A program made the position numbers and the translations under genes. From NCBI RefSeq assembly GCF_005434945.1, contig NZ_SKCH01000008.1:1-64000 (forward strand): a stretch of DNA of 64,000 nt, written 5' to 3'. The notes beneath the pieces are model-generated. The model worked only from the letters and a program-made list of their open reading frames with translations. It ran no database searches and had not been told where the DNA came from. This stretch comes from Prescottella subtropica (GTDB lineage Bacteria; Actinomycetota; Actinomycetes; Mycobacteriales; Mycobacteriaceae). Below are positions 21,168 to 30,513 of the stretch, piece after piece (the stretch's first letter is position 1; each line of letters opens with the position of its first letter).

Positions 21168-21608
21168 CTAGCTCGCCGAGATGTTGGGGTCGAAAGTGAA
21201 GATGACGTAGGTGCCCAGGCCCATGATCAGGATCATCGACACGACCAGGATCGTGTTGAGCCAGAACCGGGTGGAGTCCTTACGCGAGTAGTCCGCGATG
21301 ACCGTGCGCAGGCCGTTGCCGCCGTGCAACTGGGCGAGCCAGAGCATGGTCAGGTCCCACATCTGCCAGAACGGGCTGGACCAGCGACCCGCGACGAACG
21401 CGAAGTTGATGCGGTGCACGCCGTCGTCGAGCATCAGCATGATGAACAGGTGGCCGAGGACGAGAACGATCAGCGCCAGGCCCGAGAAACGCATGAACAG
21501 CCACGCGTAGAGCTCGAAGTTGTTCTTGGCCTGGCGGCGCGGCGAACGCGGAAGGTCCAGGCTGGCCGGGCGGTCGTACGCCGTGGCGATAGTCTTCGCT
21601 TCACTCAT
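21168..21608 (-). CDS. sdhD: Succinate dehydrogenase hydrophobic membrane anchor subunit
   Basis: A 146-aa membrane protein with three helices (about 35-58, 78-98 and 118-140). A candidate heme b ligand is the His of VLGHLFIMLML. The N-terminal 30 residues are cytoplasmic and polar. The ATG at 21608 was preferred over 21623 because it lies 1 nt after the sdhC stop and gives the family's MSE start. With SdhC it binds quinone and heme. Confidence 0.9.
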   Translation of the reverse strand: MSEAKTIATAYDRPASLDLPRSPRRQAKNNFELYAWLFMRFSGLALIVLVLGHLFIMLMLDDGVHRINFAFVAGRWSSPFWQMWDLTMLWLAQLHGGNGLRTVIADYSRKDSTRFWLNTILVVSMILIMGLGTYVIFTFDPNISAS

Positions 21609-21609
21609 G

Positions 21610-22014
21610 TCAGTGCCCCGCAAACATGTTGTAGAAGATGCGACCGGCGCCCGGGATCATGACCACGAACCAGATCGCGATGATCACCCAGAGCATGACG
21701 CGCTGGTACTGCGGGCCCTTCGACCAGAAGTCGACGAGCATCACGCGCAGGCCGTTGAGTGCGTGGTAGAGCACCATCGCGACCAGGGCGAGCTCCATGA
21801 GACCGACAAGGGGGTTCTTGTAGGTCTCGATGACTCGGTCGTACGTGTCCGGATTGACGCGCACCAGCGCGGTGTCCAGGACATGGACGAAAAGAAAGAA
21901 GAATGTTGCGACGCCGGTGATCCGGTGTAGAACCCAGGACCACATGCCGGGGTCGCCCCGGTAAAGCGACCGGGTGCGCTCCTTCGTGGGAGCGGCTTCC
22001 GTCGTGCTGCTCAT
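21610..22014 (-). CDS. sdhC: Succinate dehydrogenase cytochrome b556 subunit
   Basis: A 134-aa membrane protein with three helices. It has the PROSITE-like region WVLHRITGVATFFFLFVHV (about 25-43; HRITG is the conserved motif and the His of LFVHVLD a heme ligand) and HALNGLRVML (about 88). The ATG at 22014 has GGAGG 11 nt upstream; a TTG at 22032 would add six residues. It is the first gene of sdhCDAB, so the 511-nt gap upstream must hold the operon promoter. Confidence 0.92.
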   Translation of the reverse strand: MSSTTEAAPTKERTRSLYRGDPGMWSWVLHRITGVATFFFLFVHVLDTALVRVNPDTYDRVIETYKNPLVGLMELALVAMVLYHALNGLRVMLVDFWSKGPQYQRVMLWVIIAIWFVVMIPGAGRIFYNMFAGH

Positions 22015-22525
22015 CGAGTGCTGTGCCTCCAACGTCTTTGGTGGGCGCGTCGAGCCGGCACACAGCTGTTCGGATTTACCGCAGCCCGGGCTCGACGAGG
22101 ACCTGAACCGACTTCTGTGAACTCTAAACCCAACCGATTCCGGGAACTAATCTCTCGCGCGGTTCGTACGGCCCCGAAATCGCTTGTTAGGTTTGCCTTC
22201 CCATATTGGAAGGTGGTTGTCGCGGTTGCCGGCGAGTCGGCCCGTGGGCCGACGATGGGGTGGGGACCTCCGGTTCCGTCGCTACGGAAGTTGTTGCACG
22301 ACAATGCCTGTCGTCCTCGTGGCGGGTGGTCGGATGGGTGGTGTGAGCGCGTCGCCGGTTCCGTCGACGGTGTGACGCAGATCCGTCACGGCCATTCGTG
22401 TGGCGAATGCAATGTGGAAAATGTCTCATACCACCCGTCGGCGACTGCTAAGTGTCTACTTGTCGGTAACTTGCCGGGAACCGGAACGACACGCACCGGA
22501 CGCGTCCGGTGACTAGGTTCGATCC
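22015..22525. promoter_or_regulatory. 511-bp divergent intergenic region between sdhC and add
   Basis: No credible gene is seen; frames here lack homology. It holds the divergent promoters of sdhCDAB and add. A -10-like TAGGTT (22514-22519) sits 6 nt before the add ATG, suggesting a leaderless add mRNA. Small palindromes include TTCCGT/ACGGAA (22274-22289) and CCTTCC/GGAAGG (22196-22212). TTAGGTTTGCC (22187-22197) resembles half of a DtxR/IdeR iron box. In mycobacteria deoA and cdd occupy this place; here they are absent. Confidence 0.5.
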
Positions 22526-23626
22526 ATGACGGCACCGCTCGAACTCGAATTCCTTCGCCGGGCACCGAAGGTGCTGCTGCACGACCACCTCGACGGGGGC
22601 CTGCGTCCGGCCACCGTCGCCGAACTCGCCGCAGACTGCGGCTACCGCGGCCTGCCCGTCGGCGACCCCGGCGACCTGGCCGGCTGGTTCCGGTCCGCCG
22701 CCGACAGTGGCTCGTCCGGGGGCTCGCTCGAGCGCTACCTGGAGACGTTCGCCCACACCGTCGCCGTCATGCAGACCCCGACCGGGCTGCGCCGGGTCGC
22801 CCGCGAATGCGCCGAGGACCTGGCCGCGGACGGCGTCGTGTACGCGGAGGTGCGGTTCGCGCCCGAACAGCATCTCGAGGCCGGGCTCGGACTCGACGAC
22901 GTCGTCGAGCACGTGCTCGACGGTTTCCGGGAGGGTGTGGAGGCGGCGCGGGCCGACGGTCGTGAGCTGCGGATCGGCTGCCTGCTCACCGCGATGCGGC
23001 ACGCCGCCCGCTCCCGGGAGATCGCCGAGCTCGCCGTCCGGTTCCGGGATCGGGGTGTGGTGGGATTCGACATCGCGGGTGCGGAGGCGGGACACCCGCC
23101 GAGCCGCCACCTCGACGCCTTCGAGTACATGCGCGACCACAACGCGCACTTCACGATCCACGCCGGTGAGGCGTTCGGCCTGCCGTCCATCCACGAGGCC
23201 GTCGCCTTCTGCGGCACCGACCGGCTCGGTCACGGGGTGCGCATCACCGACGACATCACCGTCGCCGACGACGGCACCGTCACGTTGGGGCGGCTCGCGA
23301 ACTATGTGCGGGACAAGCGGATTCCCCTGGAGTTGTGCCCCAGTTCGAACGTGCAGACCGGGGCGGTCGCGAGCCTCGCCGAGCATCCGTTCGACCTGCT
23401 GGCGCGGGAACGGTTCCGCGTCACCGTCAACACCGACAACCGGCTGATGAGCGACACCACCATGAGCCGCGAGATGCTCGTCCTCGTCGACACCTTCGGG
23501 TACGGCTGGAGCGACCTCGAACGCTTCACCATCAACGCGATGAAGTCGGCGTTCCTGCCGTTCGACCAGCGGCTGGCGCTGATCGACGACGTCGTCAAGC
23601 CGGGATACGCCGTCCTGATCGGCTGA
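22526..23626 (+). CDS. add: Adenosine deaminase
   Basis: A 366-aa zinc enzyme deaminating adenosine and deoxyadenosine to inosine. Zinc ligands lie in LLHDHLDGG (HxH, about 17-25), the catalytic Glu in IHAGEAFG (about 210-217), and [11 protein letters not shown] (about 303-313) carries the Asp ligand and neighbour. The CPSSNVQTG segment (about 272) is also conserved. It works with punA, upp and pmmB nearby in nucleoside salvage. It converges on the Rv3311-like gene 13 nt away. Confidence 0.94.
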   Translation: MTAPLELEFLRRAPKVLLHDHLDGGLRPATVAELAADCGYRGLPVGDPGDLAGWFRSAADSGSSGGSLERYLETFAHTVAVMQTPTGLRRVARECAEDLAADGVVYAEVRFAPEQHLEAGLGLDDVVEHVLDGFREGVEAARADGRELRIGCLLTAMRHAARSREIAELAVRFRDRGVVGFDIAGAEAGHPPSRHLDAFEYMRDHNAHFTIHAGEAFGLPSIHEAVAFCGTDRLGHGVRITDDITVADDGTVTLGRLANYVRDKRIPLELCPSSNVQTGAVASLAEHPFDLLARERFRVTVNTDNRLMSDTTMSREMLVLVDTFGYGWSDLERFTINAMKSAFLPFDQRLALIDDVVKPGYAVLIG

Positions 23627-23639
23627 CCGCCCGCTCCGG

Positions 23640-24881
23640 TTATTCGGGGCGCAGCCGCGCCTCGAACTCCAGCTCGAGTGTCCGCCACGCGGCTGCCTCC
23701 GCCTCGAACGGCGGGTTCGGCGTCATCCGGCCCGGTGCGGGCTCGAGAATGTAGGAGACGTACCAGCCGAGCGGTGTCGACGGCGCGAGCGCGGCATCGG
23801 TGGCGTCGTCCTTCGCGAAGTCCGCTGCATCGGTGAACAATTCGACGGCCAACTCCAGCTGGTCGGCGTCGACGGCGTCCGGGCCGGCAGCGAGGTCGTC
23901 CGCCAGTCCCGGCAGGACGTAGACGTTCTCGTCGGTGACCTCGACCTCGAGTGAGCCGTCGACGGCCGCGTTCTGTACCTCCGCGTAGGTGTTGACCCGG
24001 GCCAGGTCGTGGTCGTGGTGGTCGGCGAGATAGCGGGCGAGGGCACGCTCGGAGGCGAAGACCGCGATGCGTCCGCCGCTACCGAGGAACACCGCATGAT
24101 CGTCGAGGTAGCAGCGCAGCGAGAACAGGGTGGTCTCGGACGTGACGATCTTGACGGGGTCGATACCGACACCGGTCCAGAACGTCTCCTCTGCCTCGTC
24201 GTCGGTTTCGTCCGTGCCGGACTCGTACTCGTCGTAGTCGTCGTCCGCCTCGGCATCGTCGTCGGCGTCGACGACGTTCTCCTGCGTCGCGAGGATCTCG
24301 GCCTCGGCGCCGGCGAGCGCCTGGGCGTCGACGGCAGGGGTGGTGACGACCGCATCGATCGCATCGAGGACAGCGTCCCAGTCGTCGGCGATCGCGGTCC
24401 CGATACGGTCCCACAGCTTCTCGCCGTCACGACCGGCGAACTGGCCGACACCGAACCGGAGGTGCCCGAGCTCCGGATGGTTCTCGAAGAACTTCACCAC
24501 CGGATCGAGGTCGCAGACCTCGCCGAGGGTGCGCACCATCGTCAGCGTCTCGTCGAGCTCGGCGACGGCGAGCGGTTCGGGATCCCCGGCCGCGAGATCG
24601 AGCACCCCGACCAGATCGAAAGCGACGGACTCCTCGGGCTCGAGCTCGGGGGCCGCCAGCTTCGAGATCGTCGGCCACGCGGGATGCTCGACGAGGTCGT
24701 TGTCGTCGTTCGTGCGGATGAACGCCGCGAGCGCGGCGACCGATTCGAACCCGTACAGGTCGTCCTCATGGCCGAGGAAGGCCTCCCACTCGTCGTCGCC
24801 TTCGCGCCAACGGGGAGCCCACAACGTGACGAGGTCGCCTCGGGTCACACCGAGTTCGATCGGGACGATGTCTCCAGCCAT
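23640..24881 (-). CDS. Conserved actinobacterial protein of unknown function (Rv3311-like)
   Basis: A 413-aa acidic cytoplasmic protein. I recognise it as the conserved gene that lies between add and upp in mycobacteria. It appears to contain two similar halves: residues 15-110 (WAPRWREGDDEWEAFLGHED, FESVAALAAFI) and 240-330 (TLFSLRCYLDDHAVFLGSGG, FASERALARYL), joined by a very Asp/Glu-rich stretch near 205-235. No catalytic motif or signal is visible. It is sometimes labelled primosomal protein in databases, without evidence I can see. Confidence 0.75.
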   Translation of the reverse strand: MAGDIVPIELGVTRGDLVTLWAPRWREGDDEWEAFLGHEDDLYGFESVAALAAFIRTNDDNDLVEHPAWPTISKLAAPELEPEESVAFDLVGVLDLAAGDPEPLAVAELDETLTMVRTLGEVCDLDPVVKFFENHPELGHLRFGVGQFAGRDGEKLWDRIGTAIADDWDAVLDAIDAVVTTPAVDAQALAGAEAEILATQENVVDADDDAEADDDYDEYESGTDETDDEAEETFWTGVGIDPVKIVTSETTLFSLRCYLDDHAVFLGSGGRIAVFASERALARYLADHHDHDLARVNTYAEVQNAAVDGSLEVEVTDENVYVLPGLADDLAAGPDAVDADQLELAVELFTDAADFAKDDATDAALAPSTPLGWYVSYILEPAPGRMTPNPPFEAEAAAWRTLELEFEARLRPE

Positions 24882-24929
24882 GGCCGGAAGCCTAGCGACG
24901 TCGCGGCCAAAGATATAGCCGGACGCCGG

Positions 24930-25235
24930 TCACTTCGTGTCGCCCGTATCGAACAGTGGCCCGGCGAGGCGGGCGTGTTCGGCCGCGGCGGTGGCCGCGG
25001 CCCGCTGCGCGGTGTCGACGATCGCCTGTTCGAGGCCCCGGACGTCGACGTCGTGCAGTGATTCCGTGATCCACAGGTCGGTGAGCCGCCCGTCGCCGTC
25101 GACCTCGACCCGGACCCGCCCGTCGAGGCCCGCGGCCTCGGCGCGGATCGCGGCCAGCGCGGACAGGGTGTCGCCGAACCGGTCCGCCTGCGCCCGCACC
25201 CGCGCGACGAGGGCGTCCATGTCGCGGCCGCTCAC
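24930..25235 (-). CDS. YbaB/EbfC-type nucleoid-associated-like protein
   Basis: A 101-aa protein matching the YbaB/EbfC fold: a first helix (ALVARVRAQADRFGDTLSAL), strands with VRVEVDGDGRLTDLWI (about 40-55) and a long C-terminal helix. EbfC members bind DNA, but versions placed beside type VII secretion genes in actinobacteria may be secretion-associated. The GTG start overlaps the upstream stop by 4 nt (GTGA). It is last in a four-gene operon with an NlpC/P60 hydrolase and an EspC-like protein. Confidence 0.72.
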   Translation of the reverse strand: MSGRDMDALVARVRAQADRFGDTLSALAAIRAEAAGLDGRVRVEVDGDGRLTDLWITESLHDVDVRGLEQAIVDTAQRAAATAAAEHARLAGPLFDTGDTK

Positions 25236-25579
25236 GCCGGACGCATCCAGCTCGCGGGGGCGTCGACGTCCGCGGCGGTGGCCCGGTCCGCGGCGGCGAC
25301 GTCGTCGTGGGTCGGCAGCCCGAGCCGGTCGAGGAGTTCGGCCGGCACCCCGTCCCGCACCAGTCGGTCGCGTCGCTGCGCACCGGCGTCCCGGCCCGCG
25401 TCCCGGCACAGGACGAGGAGCTGCCGGGCCAGTTCCGTACCGCCGAACCGCAGTTCACGACGGTCGATCCGGACACCGACCGGTAGACCGGTCTCGGTGG
25501 CACGGACCGTCACGGTGCCGGCGCGGTTGGTGGCGACAGCGGTGGGCGGGGGAGCGGGGACTGTGCTGTCGATGGTCAT
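25232..25579 (-). CDS. Hypothetical protein of the type VII secretion-like operon
   Basis: A 115-aa protein that I do not recognise. Residues 20-45 look like beta strands of a YbaB-like start (VTVRATETGLPVGVRIDRRE), and an alpha region follows (LARQLLVLCRDAGRDAGAQR). The end is Asp/Ala-rich. No signal peptide or helix anchor is seen. It starts 11 nt after the NlpC/P60 gene and overlaps the next gene by 4 nt, so all four are translated together. It could pair with the EbfC-like neighbour, which has a related strand pattern; this is inference. Confidence 0.65.
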   Translation of the reverse strand: MTIDSTVPAPPPTAVATNRAGTVTVRATETGLPVGVRIDRRELRFGGTELARQLLVLCRDAGRDAGAQRRDRLVRDGVPAELLDRLGLPTHDDVAAADRATAADVDAPASWMRPA

Positions 25580-25590
25580 GGTTCTCCCGC

Positions 25591-26598
25591 TCACGTGGTG
25601 GTGGGGCGGTAGAAGCCGTGGAAGCCCATACCGATGTTGTCGGTGCGGATCGCGCTGACGGCGACGGGATCGCCGGCCTCGATCATCTGGCCGCCGCCGA
25701 TCACCATCGCGACGTGGCCGTCCCACACGGCGAGGTCGCCGGGCATGAGGTCGGCCTGGTTCACGGGGGTGCCGACGCTCTGCTCCTGCGCGAGACGCGG
25801 CAGGTCGACGCCGGCCTCTCCGTACGCCCACTGGGTCAGGCCGCTGCAGTCCAGACCTTGGCCGGGGGAGGTGCCGCCCCACTGGTACGGCACACCCTGC
25901 TGGGTGAGGGCGTTGCGGACGGCGTCGGCGGCCTCCCGGTTGGGGGCGACGGCGGTGCTGCCGTCGGGCAGGAGGATCTCGACGCTCCCGGCGCTGCCGG
26001 TGTCGAGCGAGCCGGTACCCAGTGATCCGCTGCCGAGTGAGCCGGTGTCGAACGATGCGGGCGTGAACGCCGTGTCGACGATCCGCGGCGGTGCCGGCAC
26101 CGGATCGGGTGCGGTGAGTTCGGCCAGGGCCGCGGTGTGCCCGGCCAGTTCGCCGCGCACCCGTTCGACGACGGTCAGCGCCCGCTGCAGGTGGTCGAGG
26201 GCGGACGCGATCAGCACCGTCGGCCCGCCCGGGGTGGCCAGCAGTGGCAGTGCCGACGCGGCCTGCGCCAGGAACGAATCGAGGATCGCCTGCAGTTCGA
26301 CGGTGCCGGTGCGGACCGTCTCCGACGCGGTGTCGACGACGGTCGCGATCTCACGGCCCTGATCCGAGAGGACCACCGTCGACGCCTGGGTGGCCTGCAC
26401 CTTGCCGACGGCGGCGTCGGCGGCGATCCCGGACCAGGCGCGGTCGAGTTCGCCGATCGCGGTGCGGCCGATCGCGTAGGCGGCGTCGAGGGTGTCCGAC
26501 GCGACACGCAACGCGTCCGACGGTGATCCGGCCGGCAGCATGCCGGTGCCGAACGCGCCGAGCAGTTCGGCGACGGGGCGGGCGAGGACGTCGATCAC
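25591..26598 (-). CDS. NlpC/P60 (C40) peptidoglycan hydrolase with N-terminal helical secretion-like domain
   Basis: A 335-aa protein. Residues 1-170 are helical with WXG100/EspB-like character (AWSGIAADAAVG near 53-64), then a Gly/Ser/Leu repeat linker (about 190-212). The C-terminal NlpC/P60 domain (about 220-335) has the catalytic Cys in GLDCSGLTQWAYG and His in WDGHVAMVI. Such enzymes cut the D-Glu-diaminopimelate bond. There is no Sec signal, so export through a type VII (ESX) system is likely. GTG start overlapping the EspC-like stop (GTGA). Confidence 0.85.
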   Translation of the reverse strand: MIDVLARPVAELLGAFGTGMLPAGSPSDALRVASDTLDAAYAIGRTAIGELDRAWSGIAADAAVGKVQATQASTVVLSDQGREIATVVDTASETVRTGTVELQAILDSFLAQAASALPLLATPGGPTVLIASALDHLQRALTVVERVRGELAGHTAALAELTAPDPVPAPPRIVDTAFTPASFDTGSLGSGSLGTGSLDTGSAGSVEILLPDGSTAVAPNREAADAVRNALTQQGVPYQWGGTSPGQGLDCSGLTQWAYGEAGVDLPRLAQEQSVGTPVNQADLMPGDLAVWDGHVAMVIGGGQMIEAGDPVAVSAIRTDNIGMGFHGFYRPTTT

Positions 26599-26909
26599 AG
26601 GGCCACCCCCGTGCTCAGACCGGACGCGGTGTGCGCGTCGGTGGCGTCGTAGGCGGCCGCGGTCGTGGTCGCGGCGTCACTCATCGCCGTCCACGTGCCG
26701 GCGAGCCGGCCCAGTTCGGCCGAGTGCGCGGCCCGGGCCCGGTCGAAGGCGGCGACGAAGTCGCCGCCGATCAACCCGAACACCGGCCCGAGCAGGCCGG
26801 CGCCATCCGCCGAGATCCCGGAGTCGGCGGTGCCGACCCGGCCGGCGAGACCCGCCGCGGTCGTCCCGAATCCGGTGATCCCGCTCGTCGTCACCGATAA
26901 CTCACTCAT
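26595..26909 (-). CDS. EspC-family type VII secretion target
   Basis: A 104-aa helical protein of WXG100/EspC size. It shows two long helices split near [19 protein letters not shown], and ends with an Ala/Thr-rich helix ([15 protein letters not shown]). A YxxxD/E-type export signal is suggested by YDATD near the C-terminus. It is first in the operon with the NlpC/P60 gene; the pair may be exported as a complex. No ESX ATPase or membrane component is in the window, so the apparatus must be elsewhere. Confidence 0.72.
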   Translation of the reverse strand: MSELSVTTSGITGFGTTAAGLAGRVGTADSGISADGAGLLGPVFGLIGGDFVAAFDRARAAHSAELGRLAGTWTAMSDAATTTAAAYDATDAHTASGLSTGVAL

Positions 26910-26989
26910 CGCATCCCCCATCGATACTGGTCCGTCGACGGGTTGGACGCAGCGGCGCACGATTCGGTTCCCCACTATCCTCGGCAGTC

Positions 26990-27613
26990 ATGGAAACGCA
27001 GGTGGTGGACCACCCTCTGGCCGCAGCACTACTGACCCGGATGCGCGACGAACGCAGCGACAACGCGACGTTCCGGTCCGCGCTACGGCAGCTCACCCAG
27101 ATGCTGATCTACGAGGCCACGCGGGACGCCCCGATCACGGAGTTCGAGGTCACGACGCCGGTCGCGGTGACCATCGGGGTCCGGTTGGCGAGGCCGCCGC
27201 TGCTGGTTCCGGTGCTGCGGGCCGGTCTCGGCATGATCGAGCAGGCCAGTTCGCTGATCCCGCAGTCGCAGGTCGGGTTTGTCGGGATGGGCCGTGACGA
27301 GCAGACGCATCAGCCGGTGCCGTACCTCGAGTCGTTGCCCGCGGATCTGTCCGGGCGCCCGGTGTACGTGCTCGACCCGATGCTCGCGACCGGCGGTTCG
27401 ATGGTCCACACCATCGACCTGCTCGTCGCCCGCGGCGCCACCGACATCACGGCGGTCTGCGTCGTGGCCGCACCACAGGGAGTCGACGCGCTCGCGACGT
27501 CCGGGCATCCGGTGCGGCTGATCGTCGCGGCCGTCGACGACGACCTCGACGAGAACGCGTTCATCGTGCCGGGTCTCGGGGACGCCGGGGACCGGCAGTT
27601 CGGCCCGCGCTAG
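26990..27613 (+). CDS. upp: Uracil phosphoribosyltransferase
   Basis: A 207-aa salvage enzyme making UMP from uracil and PRPP. The PRPP loop is [12 protein letters not shown] (about 124-135). PVLRAGLGM (about 74-82) and the uracil-binding C-terminal [13 protein letters not shown] are conserved. It probably uses a leaderless start: TATCCT (26976-26981) lies 8 nt before the ATG. It diverges from the type VII-like operon. Confidence 0.95.
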   Translation: METQVVDHPLAAALLTRMRDERSDNATFRSALRQLTQMLIYEATRDAPITEFEVTTPVAVTIGVRLARPPLLVPVLRAGLGMIEQASSLIPQSQVGFVGMGRDEQTHQPVPYLESLPADLSGRPVYVLDPMLATGGSMVHTIDLLVARGATDITAVCVVAAPQGVDALATSGHPVRLIVAAVDDDLDENAFIVPGLGDAGDRQFGPR

Positions 27614-27632
27614 ACCGAACTGCCGGCAGCGG

Positions 27633-28115
27633 TCAGCGGGCGGGAGTGTTCTGCAGGACCCGCCCGTTGACCGCGTCGACCGTCACCTCGCGGACCGAAC
27701 CGTCGGTGGCGACGACGTCGGCCTCCCACACCGTCGTTCCGCCCTTCTCGACCTCGAGCTTCAATTCGGTGATCCGTCCGCCGGGCACCTCCGCGAGGAC
27801 GATGCCGGTGGCCTTGTCGAAGCTGATCTGCGCCTCCAAGCCGCCCTCGTCCCCGGACGGGGCCGGCTCCGGTGCTGATGCGGATGCGGATGCAGACGTG
27901 GACGGGGATCCGGTGGGTGCGGGGGTTCCGGCCGACTCCTTCGCCGGTGCCGAGGTGGTGGTGCTCGTGGTCACGGCGGCGGTGGTGGTGCTCGCGGTGG
28001 TGGTCGGCGAGGTGCCGCTGTCGTTGCTGCCGCAGGCTGCGAGCGCCAGCAATGCGATGCCGGTTGCGGCGGCCGTGGTGATCCGTGCGGCGAGGGTTCC
28101 CCGAGGAATGCGCAT
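27633..28115 (-). CDS. PepSY domain-containing lipoprotein
   Basis: A 160-aa exported protein. The signal peptide ends in a lipobox (LLALAACGSN, Cys about 28), so it should be lipid-anchored on the outer face of the cytoplasmic membrane. A Thr/Ser/Ala/Pro linker (30-85) precedes a PepSY domain (about 95-155): AQISFDKATGIVLAEVPGG, then VEADV-like WEADVVATDGSV and VDAVNGRVLQ. PepSY domains are thought to inhibit or chaperone peptidases. The ATG at 28115 has AAAGG upstream. It converges on upp, 19 nt apart. Confidence 0.85.
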   Translation of the reverse strand: MRIPRGTLAARITTAAATGIALLALAACGSNDSGTSPTTTASTTTAAVTTSTTTSAPAKESAGTPAPTGSPSTSASASASAPEPAPSGDEGGLEAQISFDKATGIVLAEVPGGRITELKLEVEKGGTTVWEADVVATDGSVREVTVDAVNGRVLQNTPAR

Positions 28116-28196
28116 GTCGTGTAAGCCTTTCGGTCGTTCGTCCGCCGACGAGTGTGCCGGACATGCGCACAATTCGGGCGGACACGACATCAACCG

Positions 28197-29675
28197 TTAT
28201 GTGATCGTCTCCTCGAGTGTGAGCCGCACCCGTGCGGCCCGGTCCCCGGCTCGCGACCGGGCCGCTGCCACGTCGCCGCCGACGACCTCCTCGACCACCT
28301 CGAAATAGCACTTGAACTTCGGTTCCGTGCCGGACGGCCGGACGGTCACCCGGACACCCGGCCCGGTGAACACGAGGGCGTCGGTCCGCAGCGGCCCGCG
28401 CACCGATGCGAGATCGGTGAGCGTCACTGCGGCGCCGCCGATCTCGGTCGGGGGCCGGGTGCGCAGCCGTGCCATGACGCGGCCCACGTCGGCGTTGCCG
28501 GCGAACCGGTGCGACACCTGCCCGGTGACGTGCACCCCGAACTCGGCGGCGAGGTCGTCGAGTGCGTCGAGCAGGGTCCGGCCCTGCCCCGCCGGATCGG
28601 CGACGAGGTCGGCCACCAGCACGGCGGCCGAGATTCCGTCCTTGTCCCGCACGGCGTCCGGGTCGACGCAGTGCCCGATCGCCTCCTCGTATGCGTAGAC
28701 CAGGCCGTCGCCGGCGCGCACGAGCCACTTGAATCCGGTGAGCGTGCGGGCCGACCGCTGCCCGCGGGCGTCGGCGATCTTGCCGAGCAGCGTCGACGAC
28801 ACGATCGTCGTCGCGGCCAGTGACCCTGCGGGCGCGCGCCCGAGGATCCGGTCGTCGAGCAGGGCGCCGGTCTCGTCGCCGGTGAGCATCCGCCAGCCGT
28901 CCGGTCCGGGTACTCCGACGGCGCAGCGGTCGGCGTCCGGGTCGAGGGCGATCGCGACGTCGGCGCCGACGTCCCACGCGAGTGCGAGCAGGGCGTCCGT
29001 GGCGCCGGGCTCCTCCGGATTCGGGAACGTCACCGTCGGGAAATCGGGGTCGGGAGCGAACTGTGTTGCGACGGTGTGGATGTCGGTGAACCCGGCGGCC
29101 TGCAGTGCGGCCACCGCGGTCGCGCCGCCGACACCGTGCAGCGGCGTGAGCGCGATACGGATGTCGCGGCGCGCCCCGGACGGCAGCGTCGCCACCCGCT
29201 CCAGGTAGGCGGCGACGAGTCCGTCGTCGACCGGGACGACGGGGACGCGCCGCACCCGGTCGACGCGGGCGATCGCGTCCTCGATCTCCCGGTCCGCGGG
29301 AGCAGCGAGCGGGGCACCGCCGTGCATGTACACCTTGTAGCCGTTGTCGGCGGGCGGATTGTGCGACGCCGTGATCTGCACGCCCGCAACCGCATCCAGG
29401 CGGCGCACCGCGAACGCGACGACCGGTGTCGGCAGCGGCCGGGGCAGCAGGCGCACATCGAACCCTTCGGCGGCCAGGACCTCCGCCGCGGCGACCGCGA
29501 ACTCCTCCGACCCGTGGCGGGCGTCGCGACCGACGACCACGATCCCGCCGCCGGGACACCGTTCCCGCAGCCACGCTGCGAGTCCCGCGGTGGCACGTTC
29601 GACGACGCCGACGTTGATGCAGCCCGGGCCGTCGCCGACCGGCCCGCGCAGACCCGCGGTGCCGAACCGGAGCAT
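28197..29675 (-). CDS. pmmB: Phospho-sugar mutase (phosphomannomutase/phosphoglucomutase type)
   Basis: A 492-aa alpha-D-phosphohexomutase. The catalytic phospho-Ser lies in TASHNPPADNGYKVY (about 125-139), the Mg loop is LDPDADRCAV (about 268-277), the sugar-binding loop includes EEAIGHCVDPD, and the phosphate-binding loop is RPSGTEPKFKCY near the C-terminus. In this group it may act on phosphopentoses released by the adjacent purine nucleoside phosphorylase or on hexose phosphates. The ATG overlaps the punA stop by 1 nt; a GTG 3 nt earlier is equally possible. Confidence 0.9.
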   Translation of the reverse strand: MLRFGTAGLRGPVGDGPGCINVGVVERATAGLAAWLRERCPGGGIVVVGRDARHGSEEFAVAAAEVLAAEGFDVRLLPRPLPTPVVAFAVRRLDAVAGVQITASHNPPADNGYKVYMHGGAPLAAPADREIEDAIARVDRVRRVPVVPVDDGLVAAYLERVATLPSGARRDIRIALTPLHGVGGATAVAALQAAGFTDIHTVATQFAPDPDFPTVTFPNPEEPGATDALLALAWDVGADVAIALDPDADRCAVGVPGPDGWRMLTGDETGALLDDRILGRAPAGSLAATTIVSSTLLGKIADARGQRSARTLTGFKWLVRAGDGLVYAYEEAIGHCVDPDAVRDKDGISAAVLVADLVADPAGQGRTLLDALDDLAAEFGVHVTGQVSHRFAGNADVGRVMARLRTRPPTEIGGAAVTLTDLASVRGPLRTDALVFTGPGVRVTVRPSGTEPKFKCYFEVVEEVVGGDVAAARSRAGDRAARVRLTLEETIT

Positions 29676-30460
29676 CACAACCGGGCCAGCAGGTCGCGCA
29701 GCAGCGTGCCCATGCGTGCCGCCGACGCCTGTCCCGCGGCGAGGACCTCGGCGTGGTCGAGACTCTCGCCGGTGATGCCCGCGGCCAGGTTCGTCACCAG
29801 CGAGACCCCCAGCACCTCGGCGCCCAGGGCGCGGGCCGCGATCGTCTCGTGCACCGTCGACATGCCGACCAGGTCGGCGCCGAGCGTGGCGAGCATGCGG
29901 ATCTCGGCGGGCGTCTCGTAGTGCGGGCCGGGCAGACCCGCGTACACGCCCTCGGTGAGCGTCGGATCGATCCGGCGGGCCAGATCCCGCAGGCGCGGGC
30001 TGTAGGCGTCGACCAGGTCGACGAACTGCGCCCCGGCCAGCGGGGATCGGGCGGTGAGGTTGAGGTGGTCGCCGATGAGGACCGGCTGCCCCACCTGCAG
30101 GCCGGGACGGATGCCGCCGGCTGCGTTGGTGAGGATCACCGTCGCCGCGCCGGCGGCGATCGCGGTGCGGACCGGATGCACGACGCGGGCGAGGTCGTGG
30201 CCCTCGTACGCGTGGGTGCGGCCGAGCAGCACCAGGACCGGGACGTCGCCGACCCGCACCGACAGCACCGTCCCGGCGTGCCCCTCCGCGGACGGCGGCG
30301 CGAAGCCGGGCAGGTCCGTCATCGGCACGCTCGCGGTGGGGGTGCCGAGGGCGTCGGCGGCGGCCCGCCACCCGGAACCGAGGACGACGGCCGCCGCGTG
30401 CCGGGCGACGCCGGTGCGTTCGGCGAGGACGTCGGCGGCCTGCTGTTCGAGTGTGCCCAT
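29675..30460 (-). CDS. punA: Purine-nucleoside phosphorylase
   Basis: A 261-aa trimeric-type enzyme that phosphorolyses inosine and guanosine. Phosphate-binding GSGW (about 29) and [10 protein letters not shown] (about 80-89), the purine site TNAAGGI (about 111), and [12 protein letters not shown] and GMSTVHE (about 183-208) are all present. It forms a tight operon with pmmB and connects with add (inosine supply) in purine salvage. A 53-nt gap holds divergent promoters with the enoyl-CoA hydratase-like gene. Confidence 0.94.
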   Translation of the reverse strand: MGTLEQQAADVLAERTGVARHAAAVVLGSGWRAAADALGTPTASVPMTDLPGFAPPSAEGHAGTVLSVRVGDVPVLVLLGRTHAYEGHDLARVVHPVRTAIAAGAATVILTNAAGGIRPGLQVGQPVLIGDHLNLTARSPLAGAQFVDLVDAYSPRLRDLARRIDPTLTEGVYAGLPGPHYETPAEIRMLATLGADLVGMSTVHETIAARALGAEVLGVSLVTNLAAGITGESLDHAEVLAAGQASAARMGTLLRDLLARL

Positions 30461-30513
30461 GACGGCACACAGTAGCCGCGACACGCGATGTTACTCGTGG
30501 GTAGTATCGCGTC

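Noticed and set aside
19392-21662. 756-codon plus-strand frame antisense to sdhA, sdhD and part of sdhC
   Set aside because: The opposite strand encodes clear succinate dehydrogenase subunits; the frame is a codon-bias shadow.
22371-22390. TGTGACGCAGATCCGTCACG as a CRP/GlxR-type site
   Set aside because: The half-sites TGTGA and TCACG are 10 bp apart, whereas the family consensus has 6 bp between them.
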